Positions 60,134-64,000 of a DNA stretch of 64,000 bases are shown piece by piece. Source of the DNA: Hyphomicrobiaceae bacterium (GTDB lineage: Bacteria; Pseudomonadota; Alphaproteobacteria; Rhizobiales; Hyphomicrobiaceae); NCBI GenBank assembly GCA_016793635.1, contig JAEUMD010000011.1, positions 310,001 to 374,000 of the forward strand, written 5' to 3'. Position numbers and translations under genes: made by a program. The notes below the pieces were generated by a model that had not been told where the DNA came from, searched no databases, and was given only the letters and a program-made list of their open reading frames with translations. How positions within the stretch are numbered: the first letter of the stretch is position 1; each line of letters begins with the position of its first letter.

Positions 60134-62791
60134 TCATGGCGCGGGCCCATCGTCCTCGTCCTCGGGGCGCGGTGGCTCGAACGTGCCGGCGAGGTTCGGC
60201 GCCGCGAACGACCGCAGACGCGAAACGCCACTCGGATCATCGCCGGAGCGTCGCCTCCGCGCGCCGATGACGGAGGTCTCGCGACCGTGATCACCACTAA
60301 CGTCCGGCTGGATTGTTGCTCCGGGCTCGTCTGCGTGTTGCTCGCCCTCCGCGCCCGCCGCGAAAGTTGTCGGGGTGGCACGCGCCTGCTCCCCTGCTGC
60401 CGGACGTCTCGCGCCCCCAGCGCGTTTCCAATCGCGCACATCGCGATATGACGGCGACCACGGCCGCACGCCGCGCGCGGCGGCCGTCGTCTCGATGCGA
60501 ATCTGCCGCGATCCGTCGAGGTATATGGCGCTCGTGCCACCACGTCGGACCGTCCCCGGGTCGATGACCTGCGCCGGTCCCGCGCAACCCGTGGGCCTCG
60601 GGACCGCGAGCACCAGCAGGTCGGCTGCACGGCAGTCCTCGGCGAGCGCGGCGGCATGGCGTGGCACCGCAACCAGGGTCCCCTTGATCCGCGCAAGACA
60701 TCCCGCGTTGTCACAAGCGATCACCCTCGCCGTCGCCGACGGACCGCCCGCGCTGCCGTGTCCTCGTCCACCACCGGTCAACGGGACATCGTTCGCCACC
60801 CGACCAGTGCCCTCAGTCGCATCACCCGATCCCCATGATGGCCCGGCCGATGGTGCATGAGGTGCGGCAGCGACCGTCGCATAGGCCGGGAGGACTTTGC
60901 CGCCCTCGGACGCGCGAGCATCGCCATCGTGTTCCAGCCACCGCTCGATCTCGAATTCGGCGCGGCCGGAGTGACCGACAAATGCCAGGAGACCGTCGCC
61001 GCCGCGCACCGCGACGAGGTTACCCCCACGCCCGACCAGAACATCAGGCGCGGGCGGCTTCGCTACCACCGCCAGCACGATCCCAGCTCCCGCCCCTGCC
61101 AGACCTAGCAACCGCCAGTGCGCATGCCAGAGCGTCAGCCACAGGCCACCCGCGAGCATCGCGGCGAACGAAGCGGTCGACATGGCTGGCAGGTGTACGA
61201 CGGCGCCGGGAAACGCGCCGACCCAGCGCGCAACGACGCTCATCGCATCGATCCCCGCGCCCATGACGTAGAGCGGACCCGCCTCGAGCCCGAGCGGCAT
61301 CACGATCAGCGTCGCCAACGCAGCCGGCATCACGATAAAATTGGTGATCGGTACCGCCAGCAGATTGGCGACCACGGCGTACTGCTGGCTCTTGTGGAAA
61401 TGATAGGCGGCGAACGGCGCCACGGCGACGCTCGCGACGAGCGTGGTCATCACGATGCCGCCGAAGAACAGTCCGACCCGCAGAACGGGGCCGATGTCGC
61501 CACGCCCGGGACCCGCCGCCAATCTGTCGCGCACCACCTCGTAGGCGGCGACGAGTGCCACCACCGCCGCGAACGACATCTGGAAGCCCGCATCGAGCAG
61601 GCTCTCAGGGTACAGCACCAAAATCAGCAACGCCGACACCGCGACGTTGCGCATCGCCAGCGCGGGCCGGTCGAGCAAAATGGCGAGAAACATGACGGCG
61701 ATCATGATGAAAGACCGCACGGTCGCGAACGAGCCACCCGAGATCGCCAAATACGCGAGGCTCGCCAGCCCAGCCGCAATCGCCGCCCACTTCTTGATCG
61801 GGTAGACCAGCGCCACCGCCGGCACCAGCGCCAGCAGCAGCCGCACGAACCAGAACACCGCACCGCCCATGATCGCCATGTGCAGGCCCGAGATGGAGAG
61901 GATGTGGAACAGCCCGGAGTTGCGGTAGGCGTCGTTGGTGGCGTCCGATATGGCACCACGCTCGCCGGATAGCAGGGCGGCGGCGATGGCGCCGGTCTCG
62001 CCCGGCAGCGCGGCCTCGATCCTCCGCGTAATCGATTGCCGCAGCCGCTCCACCGAGGACCAGATGCGCAGCGAAAGTGGCGGTGTCGCGGACAGCACGA
62101 CGCGTCGTGGCGCCTCGGTCGCGTATCCGACGCCGCCGATCCCCTGGAAATAGGCGTAGCGGCCGAAATCGTACCCTCCAGGCAGAGCGGGCGCGGCCGG
62201 TGGCGACAAGCTGGCTCTGACGCTCAGCGCATCGCCCGGCCCGAGGCCCTCGACACGTGAAGGCGTGCGGATGCGCACCCGCTGTGGCGTCGCATCCGGC
62301 GCGAGCGCGCCGAGCCGTGTGACGCGCAGTGTTATCCGTTCGCCGCGCCCCGTTCGAGGCTCCACCCGCTCGACGAACCCCTCGACGTCCACCCGGTCGA
62401 GACGCGCCTCGAGGACAGGGGCGGCGACGACAGCCGTCCGCACCGTCACCAGCGCGAAGCCCACGCTGGCGAGCGTCACCGCGCCCGTCGCCAGCGTCAC
62501 GAGGGTCGCGTGGCCGAGGGCGATGCGCGCCGCGAGCGCGACGACGGGCGCAAGGAGAGCGAGCCAGAGCGGAGGCTCGACCGGCAGGGCGAAATAGACC
62601 GCGATGCCGACGCCGATGAATACCGGAACCCAATAGAACCAGCGCGCCCGTTCGTCCTCGATCGCGAGGGCCACGCGCACGCCGAGCGATGCCGGCGGCT
62701 GGGCGAGACCACTCGCCTCCGGGCGATCTTCCCCCGCTCTGTCCGGCAACGCGACCATGCCACCCGAGCGCCCGCCGCCGTCTCCCGCCAT
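60134..62791 (-). CDS. comEC: ComEC/Rec2-family membrane protein
   Basis: An 885-residue channel protein. The N-terminal third has DUF4131-like sequence (LARIALGHATLVTLA and the oligonucleotide-binding-like VEGFVERVEPRTGRGERITL), the middle has the competence domain with many helices and HILSISGLHMAIMGGAVFW, and the rest is a degenerate beta-lactamase-like tail without the HxHxDH metal motif, ending in low complexity. In alphaproteobacteria ComEC helps DNA uptake, where that occurs. A later ATG was chosen over GTG at 62848; both are plausible. Divergent from gltX. Confidence 0.9.
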   Translation of the reverse strand: MAGDGGGRSGGMVALPDRAGEDRPEASGLAQPPASLGVRVALAIEDERARWFYWVPVFIGVGIAVYFALPVEPPLWLALLAPVVALAARIALGHATLVTLATGAVTLASVGFALVTVRTAVVAAPVLEARLDRVDVEGFVERVEPRTGRGERITLRVTRLGALAPDATPQRVRIRTPSRVEGLGPGDALSVRASLSPPAAPALPGGYDFGRYAYFQGIGGVGYATEAPRRVVLSATPPLSLRIWSSVERLRQSITRRIEAALPGETGAIAAALLSGERGAISDATNDAYRNSGLFHILSISGLHMAIMGGAVFWFVRLLLALVPAVALVYPIKKWAAIAAGLASLAYLAISGGSFATVRSFIMIAVMFLAILLDRPALAMRNVAVSALLILVLYPESLLDAGFQMSFAAVVALVAAYEVVRDRLAAGPGRGDIGPVLRVGLFFGGIVMTTLVASVAVAPFAAYHFHKSQQYAVVANLLAVPITNFIVMPAALATLIVMPLGLEAGPLYVMGAGIDAMSVVARWVGAFPGAVVHLPAMSTASFAAMLAGGLWLTLWHAHWRLLGLAGAGAGIVLAVVAKPPAPDVLVGRGGNLVAVRGGDGLLAFVGHSGRAEFEIERWLEHDGDARASEGGKVLPAYATVAAAPHAPSAGPSWGSGDATEGTGRVANDVPLTGGGRGHGSAGGPSATARVIACDNAGCLARIKGTLVAVPRHAAALAEDCRAADLLVLAVPRPTGCAGPAQVIDPGTVRRGGTSAIYLDGSRQIRIETTAAARGVRPWSPSYRDVRDWKRAGGARRPAAGEQARATPTTFAAGAEGEQHADEPGATIQPDVSGDHGRETSVIGARRRRSGDDPSGVSRLRSFAAPNLAGTFEPPRPEDEDDGPAP

Positions 62792-62871
62792 AGAGCTTCG
62801 GCCCTTACCCCCATTCGCGCCACGTGCTAAAGCGCGCGCAGCGGCCACGCCCGTGGCTCCCGCCGAGGATC

Positions 62872-64000
62872 ATGACACGACCGATGACCGAGAAACAGAC
62901 AACGCCCGCCGCCCGCAGCTCCGCTCCCGTCGTCCGCTTCGCCCCCTCGCCGACCGGATACCTGCACATCGGCGGCGCGCGCACCGCCCTTTTCAACTGG
63001 CTCTACGCCAAGGCCCGCGGCGGCACGTTCCTGCTGCGCATCGAGGATACGGATCGCGAGCGCAACAACGAGGCGGCGGTCGCCGCCATTCTCGACGGTC
63101 TGCGCTGGCTCGAGCTCGACTGGAGCGGCGAACCCGTCTCGCAATTTGCCCGCGCGGCGCGCCACCGCGAGGCCGCGGAGCAGTTGCTCGCCAGCGGCAA
63201 CGCCTACCGCTGCTACCTCACGCCGGCCGAGCTCGACGCCATGCGCGCCGCCGCCGAGGCCGAGAAACGCACGCTGTCGATCCGCTCGCCCTGGCGCGAC
63301 AAGAACCCTGACGAGGCGCCCGCCGACCTGCCGTACACCATACGCCTCAAAGCGCCGCGCGAAGGCGAGACCGTCGTCGAGGACCACGTGCAGGGTCGCG
63401 TCGTCATTCCCAACAAGGACCTCGACGACCTCATCCTGCTGCGCTCCGACGGCAACCCCACCTATAATCTCGCCGTCGTCGTCGACGACCACGATATGGG
63501 CATCACGCACGTGGTGCGCGGCGTGGACCACCTGACCAACGCTGCGCGCCAGACGCAGATCTACCAGGGCCTCGGCTGGTCGGTGCCTGAGTTCGCGCAC
63601 GTCCCGCTGATCCACGGACCCGACGGCGCAAAGCTCTCCAAGCGGCACGGCGCACTCGGCGTCGAAGCATACCGGGCCATGGGCTACCTGCCGGTTGCGC
63701 TGCGCAACTATCTCGTGCGCCTCGGCTGGAGCCACGGCGACGACGAAATCATGTCGACCGAGCAACTCGTTTCCTGGTTCGATCTCGACGGCATCGGCCG
63801 TAGCCCCGCGCGGTTCGATTTCGCCAAACTCGAGGCACTCAACGCCCACTACATTCGCCAGACGGACGATCACGAGCTGTTCGAACGAGCGGTCGCCATC
63901 CTGCCGGAGATCGAAGGCGGCTTCGACATCGCGCGCCGTCTGGCGTCGGGCGCCGGACCGCAGTTCCGCGCCGCGATCCCGAGCCTCAAGGAGCGTTCGA
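62872..64000 (+). CDS. gltX: Glutamyl-tRNA synthetase GltX (partial, cut by window end)
   Basis: The N-terminal 376 residues of a class I synthetase that charges tRNA(Glu). The HIGH-type box is [19 protein letters not shown], and the KMSKS-type box is [13 protein letters not shown] near residue 248. The ATG at 62872 has GAGG a few bases upstream and reads [11 protein letters not shown]; an ATG four codons later is an alternative. The gene is cut by the window end, so the anticodon domain is not seen. Divergent from comEC. Confidence 0.95.
   Translation, partial: MTRPMTEKQTTPAARSSAPVVRFAPSPTGYLHIGGARTALFNWLYAKARGGTFLLRIEDTDRERNNEAAVAAILDGLRWLELDWSGEPVSQFARAARHREAAEQLLASGNAYRCYLTPAELDAMRAAAEAEKRTLSIRSPWRDKNPDEAPADLPYTIRLKAPREGETVVEDHVQGRVVIPNKDLDDLILLRSDGNPTYNLAVVVDDHDMGITHVVRGVDHLTNAARQTQIYQGLGWSVPEFAHVPLIHGPDGAKLSKRHGALGVEAYRAMGYLPVALRNYLVRLGWSHGDDEIMSTEQLVSWFDLDGIGRSPARFDFAKLEALNAHYIRQTDDHELFERAVAILPEIEGGFDIARRLASGAGPQFRAAIPSLKERS

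Overview
The window is GC-rich chromosomal DNA of an alphaproteobacterium, most likely of the order Hyphomicrobiales (Rhizobiales). The pointers are the block tpiA/ppiD-trpE, secG-pyrG, moaC-moeA-lexA and comEC/gltX, an alphaproteobacterial GAAC-N7-GAAC LexA box before lexA, TIGR02281 and DUF1289/DUF1194 proteins, and a partial sulfur-oxidation (sox) locus. Genus cannot be set from the sequence. No tRNA, rRNA or CRISPR array was seen.

Layout. 1-12.7 kb: housekeeping and repair genes (uracil-DNA glycosylase, metallo-hydrolase, glutathione transferase, nuclease), a membrane histidine kinase, DUF1289 with two retropepsin-like membrane proteases, a phosphomannomutase/phosphoglucomutase, and SoxW-like thioredoxin, TauE/SafE and dusA. 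12.7-14.7 kb: a decayed mobile island beside the 5' end of dusA, holding an integrase remnant, two IS3-type OrfA heads, small hypothetical genes and a truncated HlyC/RtxC-type toxin acyltransferase. 14.7-17.7 kb: a large autotransporter with three DUF11 repeats. 17.7-24.7 kb: stress and redox genes (GNAT, LysR, an AhpD-like protein, a YHS protein, an ECF sigma/zinc anti-sigma pair divergent from a secreted catalase-like peroxidase, an SH3 protein). 25.4-30.7 kb: a gamma-glutamyltransferase-like enzyme and a TakP-like TRAP transporter. 30.8-35.3 kb, minus strand: soxA-soxX-soxB-ccdA without soxYZ or soxCD. 35.7-37.7 kb: RpoE/ChrR-type sigma and anti-sigma with an SDR enzyme. 38-50 kb: a Cys-rich secreted peptide, kdsA, an M15 peptidase, trpGDC, sixA, two long palindromic elements, a secreted gene pair (the second papain-like), a phytase-esterase-like protein, trpE and ppiD. 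50-64 kb: tpiA, secG, pyrG, a papain-like orphan, a tiny secreted protein, a nucleoside deoxyribosyltransferase, DUF1194, moaC-moeA, lexA, comEC and a partial gltX.

How it fits together. Core tryptophan, LPS-KDO, secretion and cofactor genes keep much of a familiar rhizobial order but are interrupted by accessory insertions. Sox, TauE, SoxW-like and CcdA proteins point to periplasmic oxidation of reduced sulfur with heme and thiol maintenance. Two separate ECF sigma systems suggest responses to peroxide and perhaps singlet oxygen. The least explained stretches are the dusA-side island with its toxin-activation remnant, the palindrome-flanked secreted pair at 43.4-44.8 kb, and several small secreted or papain-like orphans.
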